Below are positions 52,785-61,624 of a DNA stretch of 64,000 bases, in pieces. Each line of letters starts with the position of its first letter. Position 1 is the stretch's first letter. The stretch is from Numidum massiliense. GTDB lineage: Bacteria > Bacillota > Bacilli > Thermoactinomycetales > Novibacillaceae. The DNA lies in assembly GCF_001375555.1 (NCBI RefSeq), contig NZ_CTDZ01000008.1:8279-72278 (forward strand). Direction: 5' to 3'. The notes beneath the pieces were generated by a model, which was not told the origin of the DNA, made no database searches, and saw nothing but the letters and a program-made list of their open reading frames with translations. Position numbers and translations under genes: made by a program.

Positions 52785-52829
52785 GATGGGAGAAGGAATT
52801 AACTTCCTTCCCTTCGTTGGTGCCTTTTT
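52775..52829 (+). terminator. leader terminator of the murP operon (antitermination target)
   Basis: GGCATCAACG (52775-52784) pairs with CGTTGGTGCC (52815-52824). GGGAGAAGG further inside pairs with CTTCCTTCCC, and five T residues follow. Confidence 0.88.
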
Positions 52830-52860
52830 AATTTCAACCACAAAAAACGATTGGGAGGTT

Positions 52861-54261
52861 ATGACATTGTCTAAGGAACAACGGTTGGCGCAGCAAATTT
52901 TAGACGTGCTAGGTGGAAAAGATAATATTGCCTCTGTCAACCACTGTATGACGCGGCTCCGAGTGATGCTCCGTGACGAGAGCAAAATGGACAAACAAAA
53001 ACTGTCGGCGATCAGCGGTGTTATGGGTGTCGTCGACTCGGCCGGCGAATGGCAGATCATTCTCGGACCGGGGATCGTAACGAAAGTTACACAAGAAATC
53101 GCGCGAGTCACAGGATTGACAGCGGGAGAAGTACAAGATTTACAAGCACAAATTAAAGATAAAAACCGCACCCCGTTTAAACTGTTTTTACGTAAGCTGG
53201 CAAACATTTTCGTACCGCTCATTCCGGCCATCGTCGCCAGCGGGGTCATTGCGGGAGTCAACAACATCGTCATCCAGTCGGGGGCGGATCCAGAGCACAT
53301 CTTGATCAAGTTACTTAATGTGATCGGTTGGGGCGTCTTCGGTTACTTGGCGGTGTTTGTCGGGATTAACACGGCAAAAGTGTTCGGCGGTACGCCGGCA
53401 TTAGGGGGCGCCGCCGGGATCTTATTAATTAACCCGGCCATTGAAGGGCTAGTCATTCAGTTGGGCTCACTGCAGATCGACCTCGTTCCCGGTCGCGGCG
53501 GTCTGATCGGGGCGATGTTAGCGGCGTGGTTTATCGCCGTTATCGAAAAAAGGATACGCAAGTATGTGCCAGCGGCGATCGACATTATCGTCACGCCGAC
53601 ACTCGCTTTACTCGTCACTGGTTTTGCGACGTATTTTGTCCTACAGCCGCTCGGCGGCTGGGCCTCTGACGGTATCACTTACGGCTTACAGTGGCTCATT
53701 GATCAAGGGGGGGCCCTATCCGGAGCGATCTTAGCAGGGACGTTCCTACCCCTCGTCATGACGGGCTTACACCATGGCTTAGCGCCCATCCACGCGCAAT
53801 TTTTAGACAGCACGGGGATGAACCCGCTGTTGCCAATTTTGGCGATGGCCGGGGCCGGGCAAGTCGGCGCTGCGTTCGCCATCTACTTCAGAACGCGCAA
53901 CGAAAAACTGCGCAACGTCGTTAAAGGGGCGCTTCCGGTAGGTATTTTAGGAATTGGGGAACCACTTATTTTCGGGGTGACATTGCCGCTCGGGCGGCCA
54001 TTTATTACGGCTTGTATCGGGGCGAGCTTCGGCGGCGCCTATCAAGCAGTTATGGCGACGGCGACGAGTGGATTCGGCGTTTCCGGACTGCCGCTGACGT
54101 TTTTAATGAAGACGCCGGCAATGATTCCGCACTACTTGATCGGGATATTCCTCGCTTACTTAGGCGGATTTGTCGTGACGTACTTTTTCGGCTACAAGGA
54201 AGAGATGGCGACCAACTTTGCGCCAGACGCCGATATGCCTAGCTTGACGAAAACATCTTAA
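52861..54261 (+). CDS. murP: PTS EIIBC permease for N-acetylmuramic acid
   Basis: A 466-residue permease that imports and phosphorylates N-acetylmuramic acid or its disaccharide. The EIIB domain comes first, with the phosphorylated Cys C29 in VNHCMTRLR. The EIIC domain (about residues 110-460) has multiple helices and the GIGEPLIFG motif. I chose the ATG at 52861 with GGGAGG just upstream; a longer frame from 52759 runs through the leader terminator and is spurious. Assignment to MurP rests mainly on the following mupG and murQ genes. No IIA domain is attached. Confidence 0.88.
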   Translation: MTLSKEQRLAQQILDVLGGKDNIASVNHCMTRLRVMLRDESKMDKQKLSAISGVMGVVDSAGEWQIILGPGIVTKVTQEIARVTGLTAGEVQDLQAQIKDKNRTPFKLFLRKLANIFVPLIPAIVASGVIAGVNNIVIQSGADPEHILIKLLNVIGWGVFGYLAVFVGINTAKVFGGTPALGGAAGILLINPAIEGLVIQLGSLQIDLVPGRGGLIGAMLAAWFIAVIEKRIRKYVPAAIDIIVTPTLALLVTGFATYFVLQPLGGWASDGITYGLQWLIDQGGALSGAILAGTFLPLVMTGLHHGLAPIHAQFLDSTGMNPLLPILAMAGAGQVGAAFAIYFRTRNEKLRNVVKGALPVGILGIGEPLIFGVTLPLGRPFITACIGASFGGAYQAVMATATSGFGVSGLPLTFLMKTPAMIPHYLIGIFLAYLGGFVVTYFFGYKEEMATNFAPDADMPSLTKTS

Positions 54262-54274
54262 GGAGGCGTGCACT

Positions 54275-55366
54275 GTGGCTTTGCTCGGACAATCGCTTTA
54301 TCCTTCTCTCGGCGTCGCCGAAGCGGCGCAGCATTTGCAACAAGCGCAGCGGCAAGGCTGCCGCCACCTGTTTACGTCGCTGCACTTGCCTGAGGCGAGT
54401 GCAGACGACTGGGCGTCTTTACAACAATTGTTAAAGCAGGCGGCCGCACAAGGGATGCGAGTGACGGCCGACGTTAGTCCGCTCGCCTTTGAACGGTTTG
54501 GAGCGACGCCGGACAATATCGAACCTTTGCTTGCGCTCGGCATTCACGCGCTCCGGCTCGATTACGGCTTTACATTGCAAGAGATGCAGGCGATCGCGCG
54601 TCACGACGGCGTCTCCCTCGTCATTAACGCGAGCACCGTCAGCGAAAAACAGCTCGCGGAATGGCAGGAGAACGGTCTGCCGTTAGCGAATGTAACAGCC
54701 ATCCACAACTTTTATCCGCGTCCGGAGACAGGGTTGTCGCTCGACTTTTACCGTAAAAAAAGCCGCTTGTGCCGCGCCTACGGCTTGCGCGTCGGGTCCT
54801 TTCTCCCAGCGCACCGGGTGCCGCGCGGCCCTGTCTTTGCCGGCTTGCCGTCGGTCGAAGCGCATCGCTATACACCTACAGCGGTGGCTGTTGCCGAACT
54901 GCTAGCAGACGGCTTGACCGATATCGTCTACTTCGGCGATCCGGCGCCGGGAAAATCCGAATGGGAAGCGGCGGCACAAGTCGCCGCGGGCGTCATTCCG
55001 TTGCGGGTGGAGTGGTCGGCAGACGTGCCACCTGCGGCGCGCCAGTTAATGGAACAGACGCACGTGCAACGTAGTGACGTGTCCGGATGCGTCGTCCGTT
55101 CCGAGACGAGTCGCACCTATGCACAAGCTAACGGCTTGCAGATTAAACCGTTTCATGCCGCAGCGCGTCCTAAAGGCACGGTGACGATCGACAACGAAAC
55201 GTACGGTCGCTACGCGGGCGAGCTGCAAATCGCGCGGACGGACTTACCCGCCGACTCACGCGTCAACGTGGTGGGGCGAGTCGTTGCAGCCGATCGTCCA
55301 CTGCTTTCCTTCATTGGGCCAAACACGTCCTTCGTGTTTGCTACTGAAGGCGAAGGAGATGCGTAG
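54275..55366 (+). CDS. mupG: 6-phospho-N-acetylmuramidase (DUF871)
   Basis: A 363-residue cytoplasmic glycosidase of the DUF871 family, characterised in Staphylococcus aureus as MupG, which splits MurNAc-6-phosphate-GlcNAc after PTS uptake. The N-terminal TIM barrel includes RVTADVSPLAFE, LRLDYGF and AIHNFYPRPETGLSLDFY. The C-terminal about 110 residues form the small domain ending in GPNTSFVF. The GTG start has AAGGAGG 8 bp upstream and lies 13 bp after murP. Its presence indicates import of the disaccharide MurNAc-GlcNAc, not only of free MurNAc. Confidence 0.88.
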   Translation: MALLGQSLYPSLGVAEAAQHLQQAQRQGCRHLFTSLHLPEASADDWASLQQLLKQAAAQGMRVTADVSPLAFERFGATPDNIEPLLALGIHALRLDYGFTLQEMQAIARHDGVSLVINASTVSEKQLAEWQENGLPLANVTAIHNFYPRPETGLSLDFYRKKSRLCRAYGLRVGSFLPAHRVPRGPVFAGLPSVEAHRYTPTAVAVAELLADGLTDIVYFGDPAPGKSEWEAAAQVAAGVIPLRVEWSADVPPAARQLMEQTHVQRSDVSGCVVRSETSRTYAQANGLQIKPFHAAARPKGTVTIDNETYGRYAGELQIARTDLPADSRVNVVGRVVAADRPLLSFIGPNTSFVFATEGEGDA

Positions 55367-55424
55367 GTGCAGAGGTGCCGTGGTTTGCTTGGGGAAATGC
55401 GAACAGTAATTGGAGGAAAGCACA

Positions 55425-56345
55425 ATGACAGACAACAACTGTGCGTCTCTCACGACGGAACAAAGAAATAAAGGGTCGGAAAATTTGGACCGACTGTCCA
55501 CTATTGAAATTTTACAGTGCATGAACGATGAAGATCAAACTGTCCCTGCCGTTGTTGGCAAGAACCTAGACGTCATTGCGCAAGCAGTCGACCTCATTAG
55601 TGCGCAAATGGCGCAAGGCGGGCGACTATTTTATGTCGGTGCCGGTACGAGTGGGCGTCTCGGCATTTTGGACGCCTCTGAATGTCCGCCGACATTTGGT
55701 ACGGCACCGGAACTCGTACAAGGAATCATCGCTGGCGGCGACCACGCCATCCGCGAGGCGATCGAAGGGGCCGAAGACGATACCGAGCTTGGGCGGGATG
55801 ACTTGGCACAGCGTCGGCTACAGCCGGAAGACGTCGTCGTCGGGATTGCCGCCAGTGGGCGTACACCTTACGTCATCGGTGCCCTCACGTATGCGAAAAC
55901 GGTCGGGGCAAAGACGATTGCCCTCAGTTGTAACTCCCCGTCGCGCATCGGTGCACTGGCGGACATCGCTATCGAGATCCCCGTCGGGCCGGAAGTTCTC
56001 ACCGGTTCGACCCGTTTAAAAGCGGGTACAGCACAAAAACTCGTGCTTAACATGCTTACGACGGCGACGATGGTGAAACTGGGCAAGGTGTATGGCAACT
56101 TAATGGTCGATGTGCAAGCGACGAACGAAAAGTTGCGTACGCGCTCGCTCAACATCATCCGCGACGTTACTGGAGTCGACAAGGAAACAGCGACACGTAC
56201 GTATCGCGCAGCCAGTGGCAACGTAAAGGTTGCGATCGTCATGCTATTAGCGGACGTAAGCGAGGAAGTCGCTACCAAGAGTTTAGATGCGAACGGCGGT
56301 CGCATCCGCCAAGCCCTGGAACAGCTGGCGCAAAGACGGAACTAA
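55425..56345 (+). CDS. murQ: N-acetylmuramic acid 6-phosphate etherase
   Basis: A 306-residue SIS-domain lyase that removes the lactyl ether from MurNAc-6-phosphate to give GlcNAc-6-phosphate and D-lactate. The phosphosugar loop GAGTSGRLG is at about residues 72-80, with the catalytic-type Glu E86 in DASECPPTFG. VGIAASGRTPYVIGAL and SLNIIRDVTG are further family blocks. GGAGG 8 bp upstream selects the ATG at 55425; a TTG at 55410 opens the same frame. It follows mupG by 58 bp and completes the cytosolic recycling route. Confidence 0.95.
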   Translation: MTDNNCASLTTEQRNKGSENLDRLSTIEILQCMNDEDQTVPAVVGKNLDVIAQAVDLISAQMAQGGRLFYVGAGTSGRLGILDASECPPTFGTAPELVQGIIAGGDHAIREAIEGAEDDTELGRDDLAQRRLQPEDVVVGIAASGRTPYVIGALTYAKTVGAKTIALSCNSPSRIGALADIAIEIPVGPEVLTGSTRLKAGTAQKLVLNMLTTATMVKLGKVYGNLMVDVQATNEKLRTRSLNIIRDVTGVDKETATRTYRAASGNVKVAIVMLLADVSEEVATKSLDANGGRIRQALEQLAQRRN

Positions 56346-56626
56346 CTTGCAGACGGTTTGGGCGGCGGGTACAATAAATAGAGACAATACGCATAAGGTT
56401 TTTTTACAGCGCACGGTAATATGTGCGCTGTTCCGTTGTATATATAGAGGTAGTACGAGCGTATATGAGAGGGCATCGTTATAAGACAGGAATTTTGTTC
56501 GCTTCTATGGAGATGGCACGAATGTGTACGCCTTGGACAGACAGGTTCGGCGACGTTGTCTCTCCGGGAGTCAGAACGTGGAAGTGCGGCAAGTGGGCAA
56601 CTGGAAAGTGAGGATGGTGTACCGCG

Positions 56627-57472
56627 ATGCTCCGGTCGAAGAACAAACAATTTACCGTTATTAAAGCGTTTAACAACAACGTCGTATTAGTGAAAGGCGC
56701 TAGAGGGAAGGAAATTATTTTAATCGGCAAAGGGCTCGGCTTTAACGTAAAGAAGGGGACGCGCATTGCCCCAGACAACGACGGGATCGAAAAGACCTTT
56801 TCCTTGGACGACCCGGTAAAAAGGGAGAACTTTAACCAAATGGCCGCCCAAGTGGACGCGCACATTTTGTTAGTCGCGGAAAAAATTATCGCCATGGCCG
56901 AGGAAACGCTTGGGCCAGTGAACGAACATATTCACATCGCGTTACCCGACCATCTAAACTTTACGCTACAGCGGCTATCTAACAACTTGGAAATTCGCAA
57001 CCCGTTTCGGTATCAAGTGCAGACGTTGTACAGCGATGAATACGCCGTCGCCGTCAAAGGGGCAGCATTGATCGAACAAGAACTTGGGGTAGCCATTCCA
57101 GACGATGAAATCGCCTTTATCGCGCTGCATTTACACTCAGCGCTATACGAAGAAAAACCTTGGAAGACACTCGAGTTTACCACCCTGATCCACGAGATGG
57201 TGCAACACGTGCGGGAACAGCCTGGATTTGATCTTCCGGAGACGGGTGTCAACTACGTCCGCCTCGTGACGCACTTGAGCGCGGCGCTCAAGCGTATTAG
57301 CGAAGGGGAGTCTGTGCACAATCCGCTACTCCAAAACATTCGTCGCGATTTTCCCGACGCATACCGCTTGGCCGAGGAGCTAGCCCGGATTGCACACGGC
57401 GAACTTCATTTGCTTTTTCCGGACGACGAGGTCGGATTTCTCGCCCTTCACTTGCAGCGCTTAAAACAGTGA
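56627..57472 (+). CDS. BglG/LicT-family transcription antiterminator
   Basis: A 281-residue RNA-binding antiterminator. Residues 1-58 form the CAT RNA-binding domain (NNNVVLVKGARGKEIILIGKG, then KKGTRI). Two PTS-regulation domains follow (about 70-170 and 180-281), with conserved histidines in EHIHIALPDH, FIALHLHSAL, TLIHEMV/LVTHLS and LALHLQRL. PTS phosphorylation of these histidines gates RNA binding. The two RAT/terminator switches in the divergent mur leaders are the obvious targets. GAGGATGG precedes the ATG. The 281-bp gap from murQ contains a 9-bp hairpin (56408) without a T-tail, so the gene may have its own promoter. It replaces the MurR-type repressor used elsewhere. Confidence 0.9.
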   Translation: MLRSKNKQFTVIKAFNNNVVLVKGARGKEIILIGKGLGFNVKKGTRIAPDNDGIEKTFSLDDPVKRENFNQMAAQVDAHILLVAEKIIAMAEETLGPVNEHIHIALPDHLNFTLQRLSNNLEIRNPFRYQVQTLYSDEYAVAVKGAALIEQELGVAIPDDEIAFIALHLHSALYEEKPWKTLEFTTLIHEMVQHVREQPGFDLPETGVNYVRLVTHLSAALKRISEGESVHNPLLQNIRRDFPDAYRLAEELARIAHGELHLLFPDDEVGFLALHLQRLKQ

Positions 57473-57552
57473 GGCAGGTCGTGAGGCGGGGAACTGGTGG
57501 GGAGCAACGAAGGTTTGTCCAGCGAACGGGGACAAGCTCGATCGAAATGAAG

Positions 57553-57589
57553 AGACACTAGCCGTTAAATTGCGGGGTGTCTTTTTTTT
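57553..57589 (+). terminator. terminator after the antiterminator gene
   Basis: AGACAC (57553-57558) pairs with GTGTCT (57577-57582), with an inner CCG/CGG pairing and an eight-T tail. Confidence 0.75.
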
Positions 57590-57672
57590 GTAAGTAAAAT
57601 CCACCTGTATTAGTCAAACTTGCAGGGCAAGTAAATAATGAAGCTCGTGGACAAACGAGGCTTACTACCTCA

Positions 57673-57702
57673 TTGAGATGTACGCGGCTCCTCGTGTACA
57701 AT
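57673..57702 (+). promoter_or_regulatory. promoter embedded in a palindrome, upstream of the ThiF-like gene
   Basis: TTGAGA (57673-57678), an 18-bp spacer and TACAAT (57697-57702). CTCATTG...TGTACG and CGTGTACAATGAG form an inverted repeat spanning both boxes (57669-57705). The leader to the next start is about 200 nt, with no known motif. Confidence 0.6.
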
Positions 57703-57911
57703 GAGAGAGGATTTAGCGGACAGGTGGTCTAAAGGAAGGCAACTGGCCGTTCGCGCACGTTCGCGACTGATCGCGTACGAGCTACTCGACGTCAAAGAGA
57801 CGTTCTTCCATTCTTGTTAAGATTGTTATTGGCGCCGTAAGGACGTTGTACCGTACGGCGTGAGATTGTCTGGACGTCGGGGTTAGTCGACTGATGGAGG
57901 GAATTATTTTT

Positions 57912-58937
57912 ATGACGGAACGTTATTCGCGCTTAGCGCTTTTTTCTCCTATAGGTAAAAAAGGGGTCGAACAGTTACGGCAGTCGGCGGTGCTCATCGT
58001 CGGTGCTGGTGCACTCGGATGTCCGAATGCCGAAATGTTGACTCGCGCCGGCGTCGGACTGATTCGCTTAGTCGACCGCGATTACGTCGACTGGTCCAAT
58101 TTACAGCGGCAGCCGTTGTTCGACGAACAGGATGCGCGCGACGTGCAGCCGAAGGCGGTCGCTGCCGCCAAGCGTTTGTCTGCCATCAACAGCGATGTGC
58201 GTATTGAACCGCTCGTTACCGACGTAACGGCGGAAAACGTATTCGCACTGTTGGATGGCATCGACGTCGTCATCGACGCGACGGACAATTTTGAAACACG
58301 CTATTTACTAAACGACGCCGCCTGCGAGCGACGTCTGCCGTGGCTTTACGGGGCGTGCGTCGGCGCGTACGGGGCGTCGCTGACGATCGTCCCCGGGGAA
58401 ACGCCGTGTCTCGCCTGCGTGTTCGGGGAGGATATCCCTGCGCAGCGGGAAACGTGCGACACGACGGGGGTGATCGCGCCAGCGCCACAAATGGTGGCAT
58501 CGTATCAAGCGGCAGAAGCGTTAAAGCTCCTGACGCACAATAAGAAGCAGTTGCGGCAGACGCTCGTCTCTTTTGACTTGTGGAAAAACGAAAACGTGGA
58601 AATCAAGGTCGGTAAAAAGCGGCGCGCTAATTGTCCGGTGTGTGGCAAATCGCCTGTCTATCCTTACTTAAGTGAGCAAAAAGGGACGAGCGCCGCTGTT
58701 TTATGCGGGCGCGATACGGTCCAAATTCGCCTGCGCAACGTACGCGGCTGGGATTTGGCGACAGTTGCGCAGGCGGCCAAGAGCATCGATCCGGAAGCAG
58801 TGGCCAACCCACATCTCGTTTCTTTCCGCGCTGACGGATGCCGGCTTGTCGTCTTTCGGGATGGGCGCGTCCTCGTGCACGGGACGAAGGATGCTGCCAC
58901 CGCACGCAAGTTGTGTGCGAAGTATTTGGGGATGTGA
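57912..58937 (+). CDS. ThiF/MoeB/HesA-type adenylyltransferase
   Basis: A 341-residue E1-like enzyme that adenylates the C terminus of a small sulfur-carrier protein. The nucleotide site IVGAGALGCPNAEML begins near residue 28, followed by DRDYVDWSNLQRQ, and DATDNFETRYLLND is near 125. Zinc-ligand Cys pairs appear as CLAC and CPVC; a further Cys in RETCDTTG is in the position of the catalytic Cys in relatives. The last about 75 residues form an extra domain after the E1 core, not the rhodanese domain of MoeZ. GGAGGG 10 bp upstream favours the ATG at 57912. No ThiS or MoaD gene adjoins, so the pathway (thiamine or molybdopterin) is open. Confidence 0.85.
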   Translation: MTERYSRLALFSPIGKKGVEQLRQSAVLIVGAGALGCPNAEMLTRAGVGLIRLVDRDYVDWSNLQRQPLFDEQDARDVQPKAVAAAKRLSAINSDVRIEPLVTDVTAENVFALLDGIDVVIDATDNFETRYLLNDAACERRLPWLYGACVGAYGASLTIVPGETPCLACVFGEDIPAQRETCDTTGVIAPAPQMVASYQAAEALKLLTHNKKQLRQTLVSFDLWKNENVEIKVGKKRRANCPVCGKSPVYPYLSEQKGTSAAVLCGRDTVQIRLRNVRGWDLATVAQAAKSIDPEAVANPHLVSFRADGCRLVVFRDGRVLVHGTKDAATARKLCAKYLGM

Positions 58938-59051
58938 CATATGATGGCCCATCTATTTTTGTACTACACGCGTCGCTGGCACTCCCCTCCCCCCCTTGAG
59001 AATCACATGTTGTCGGTAGTTAGGATGGGGGGATGCTAAGATGGACGGATG

Positions 59052-59540
59052 CTAATTAGAAGGCGCACTAATTAGACCATCTGGCGCTAACTGGACATAA
59101 CCGCGGAAAATGCCGGTGTTTTTTGTTTTGAACGGCGGTATAGACAATGCTTGCAAGCCCTTTAGTAACGCACTGTTCGCTTGCACAAGTTGTCTTTGTT
59201 GTACAACTTGTAGTTTGTGCGTGTCGTGGTGGTATGTGTAAGGCTTTAAAACGTTGCACCACCAATCGTACCCGAGTGTTTCTTGTTCTTCTCGCGCCAA
59301 AATCGCCGTTTTTATAGCGCTCGCTTCGGCGTGCGAGAGACGAACCCCTTCCGCCCATTGCTGCAGTAAACCATCCAGCTCGCTATGATCGGTTGCTGTC
59401 CATTGCTCCAACTCGCTACAATCGGCGGCTACTGACTGCTGGGGAGGCTCTGTAAAGTTGCCGTATTCGTCTTCTTGCCGACAAGGCGACGGTTGGACAC
59501 AGTTGTCAAAAGTAAGCTTTCCCAGTAAGTGTTTGTTCAC
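59052..59540 (-). CDS. unknown 162-residue protein
   Basis: The frame starts with a GTG that has GGAGGTG about 8 bp upstream, which supports expression. The protein is soluble and acidic in the first half (ADCSELEQW and TDHSELDGL look like an internal repeat) and contains a Trp/Tyr-rich middle (LGYDWWCNVLKPYTYHHDTHK). The C-terminal part reads SIPPFKTKNTGIFRGYVQL. No known motif was recognised. It stands alone between a plus-strand ThiF-like gene and a plus-strand GNAT. No function is proposed. Confidence 0.6.
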   Translation of the reverse strand: MNKHLLGKLTFDNCVQPSPCRQEDEYGNFTEPPQQSVAADCSELEQWTATDHSELDGLLQQWAEGVRLSHAEASAIKTAILAREEQETLGYDWWCNVLKPYTYHHDTHKLQVVQQRQLVQANSALLKGLQALSIPPFKTKNTGIFRGYVQLAPDGLISAPSN

Positions 59541-59743
59541 GATCGCACCTCCTTGCTACGTCGTTCTGTCTTCTTGCGCGAATCAGAATATTATCATTAA
59601 GAGGATTGGTTGAGAGAATCGGCGGAAGTCGTCTGTTGTCGGGCCAAACAGTTGTCAATGACGTTGAAAGCGTTATGTGTGAAGACGTTCGGCGGGAGAA
59701 GTTACGCGTTTTGGACATGTCTTGTACGTAAAACGAGAGGGGG

Positions 59744-60640
59744 ATGACAGTGGAAATAGTAATTAAACCGTTGACAGAATGTACGTTTGCCGAGGCTGTA
59801 CATATTTGGAACAGGAGTTTTGAAGGTTATGTCGTAAATATGACTAAGACTGCTGACAGTTTTACTGCCCGCCTCGGGTTAGAAGGATTGTCTCCAGAGC
59901 TGTCGCTCGTCGCATACGTAGGAGATACACCTGCGGGGATCGTATTGAACGGTGTAAAAACGGTGGGAGGAAAGAAAATCGCCTGGAACGGTGGGACGGG
60001 TGTCGCGACTGCCTTTAGGGGACAAGGAATTGGAAGGGCTTTAATGGAGGCAGCTATGGCCCTCTATCGTCGAGAAAAGGTAGGCATCGCTACGTTAGAA
60101 GTGTTTGCGACGAACGAAACGGCCGTATCTCTTTATAAGCGCATCGGCTACGAAATCGTCGATCGGTTATTGTTTTTAGAGCACCGCGGACGACTGGCTG
60201 CGGATTCCTTTCCGGTGACCGAAAACAGTAACTACCGAGCGATTGAAGGGTCGGCTCAGGCAGCGCGCACGTTACCGTTTTATCGATACGTTGTCCCGTG
60301 GCAAACGCAATCGGCCAATATTCGCGACGGTCAATCGCTCGTCGTGCAAACCGCAGCAGGCGAGGTGCTCGGCTACGCATTATACAAGCGCGTGTACGAC
60401 GACGAGGGACAATTGACGTCCATCCTCTTATACCAATGTCAGTTGCGCGAAGATGTAGCTGAACCGGAAATAGTGATTAATGTAATGTTACGTAAGGTGT
60501 TTACTCCTTTTGAGAAGGCGTGTAAGCGGACGACATTCAATTTCTTAGCGGGCAACGAGGCGGTCGTCCGCCAACTAGAGGTTGCCGGTTTCACGTTAGC
60601 TGCGACACAATGGTTTATGGTAAAGCAAATGGACGCATGA
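59744..60640 (+). CDS. two-domain GNAT acetyltransferase
   Basis: A 298-residue protein with an N-terminal GNAT domain: the CoA-binding loop GVATAFRGQGIGRALMEAAMAL is read near residues 85-106, followed by TLEVFATNETAVSLYKRIGYE. The second half (about 160-298) has the weaker fold of a degenerate second GNAT domain (LGYALYKRVYDDEGQ, RQLEVAGF). It would acylate an unknown amine. The start is the ATG at 59744, or the GTG at 59750, which is better spaced from AGGGGG. It precedes the hydrolase gene by about 50 bp, so the two may be co-transcribed. Confidence 0.85.
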   Translation: MTVEIVIKPLTECTFAEAVHIWNRSFEGYVVNMTKTADSFTARLGLEGLSPELSLVAYVGDTPAGIVLNGVKTVGGKKIAWNGGTGVATAFRGQGIGRALMEAAMALYRREKVGIATLEVFATNETAVSLYKRIGYEIVDRLLFLEHRGRLAADSFPVTENSNYRAIEGSAQAARTLPFYRYVVPWQTQSANIRDGQSLVVQTAAGEVLGYALYKRVYDDEGQLTSILLYQCQLREDVAEPEIVINVMLRKVFTPFEKACKRTTFNFLAGNEAVVRQLEVAGFTLAATQWFMVKQMDA

Positions 60641-60691
60641 CGATCGGTGGCGTAAATAACGACGTAAATAATAAAGATGAGGTTGATTGTC

Positions 60692-61501
60692 GTGGAACAA
60701 CTAAAGCAGACGTTAGAGCAACTTATGGAAAAAGCGGGCGGGATGTGGGCGCTTGTCGTCGACGATTTGGACCGGCAGACGCAGTGGGCCCACAATGAGG
60801 AAGAACTTTTTTATGCGGCTAGTGTAATCAAAATACCGATTATGGCTGCCGTTTTTGCCGCTGCCGCACGGGGTAATCTGCGGTTAAGCGACCGCGTCAC
60901 GCTCATGCGAGAAGACATCGTCGGCGGAGCAGGCGTGTTGCAGCACATGACGCCCGGCATTCAGCTACCGATTGTCGATTTGCTCACCCTAATGATCATT
61001 CAGAGTGACAATACGGCGACGAATGTGTTGATTGACGCCGTAGGGAAACCGTTCATTCGAGAAACGATGCGCGAACTAGGGATGTCGCGCAGTGAATTTC
61101 ACCACAAATTAATGATAGTGCCAGCGAAGACCAAAGGTTACAACGTGATCACCGCCGCGGACATGTCATGTCTGTTGGCTAGGCTGGCTCACGGGAAATT
61201 TTTGTCAAGACACGCGTGTGAGCAAATGATCGCAATCCTCAAGAAACAGCAATTTCGCGACTGTTTGCCGGCGCACTTGCCCGAGCACAACCCGCCATAT
61301 ATCAGCGTACTACCGACGTGGGAGTTGGCGCACAAGACGGGTTGGGTGACGGGCATTCGCCACGACGTCGGTATTTTTTACGTTGGTAATCGCTGTATGA
61401 CTGTCGCCCTATTGTCGCGAGATGTCGACGATTTCGTTGCACGGCAGACGATGGCGGCGGTAGGTAGGCACATTTATGAGTATTTGCGCACATACTCGTA
61501 G
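60692..61501 (+). CDS. class A beta-lactamase-fold serine hydrolase without a signal peptide
   Basis: A 269-residue hydrolase of the Beta-lactamase2 (PF13354) fold. Active-site motifs are S44-x-x-K47 in YAASVIKIP, SDN at 105-107 in IIQSDNTATN, and HKTGW in the KTG position. There is no leader peptide or lipobox, so it should be cytoplasmic, unlike true beta-lactamases, and no typical Glu166 omega-loop motif is evident. The GTG at 60692 has TGAGGT about 8 bp upstream; an ATG at 60677 lies within that region and has none. The nearby GNAT gene hints at a shared, unknown small-molecule substrate. Confidence 0.8.
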   Translation: MEQLKQTLEQLMEKAGGMWALVVDDLDRQTQWAHNEEELFYAASVIKIPIMAAVFAAAARGNLRLSDRVTLMREDIVGGAGVLQHMTPGIQLPIVDLLTLMIIQSDNTATNVLIDAVGKPFIRETMRELGMSRSEFHHKLMIVPAKTKGYNVITAADMSCLLARLAHGKFLSRHACEQMIAILKKQQFRDCLPAHLPEHNPPYISVLPTWELAHKTGWVTGIRHDVGIFYVGNRCMTVALLSRDVDDFVARQTMAAVGRHIYEYLRTYS

Positions 61502-61555
61502 TGGTGGTTGTCGTTGACACGCCGCTCTAGCCGAAATCGCCCCTAGTAAAGGGGC

Positions 61556-61599
61556 GAAGCTAGATTTACTCGCGTATGAAGCTAGATTTACTCGTGTAT
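61556..61599. repeat. two tandem 22-bp repeats
   Basis: GAAGCTAGATTTACTCGCGTAT is followed directly by a copy with one substitution (61578-61599). It lies between the convergent hydrolase and SulP genes, next to a CGCCCC/GGGGCG hairpin. Confidence 0.85.
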
Positions 61600-61624
61600 A
61601 ACGTTATTCAGGCAGACGGCTAAT

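Noticed and set aside
56406-56430. Terminator between murQ and the antiterminator gene
   Set aside because: The ACAGCGCAC/GTGCGCTGT stem has its T-run upstream, not downstream, on the plus strand and an A-run on the minus strand.
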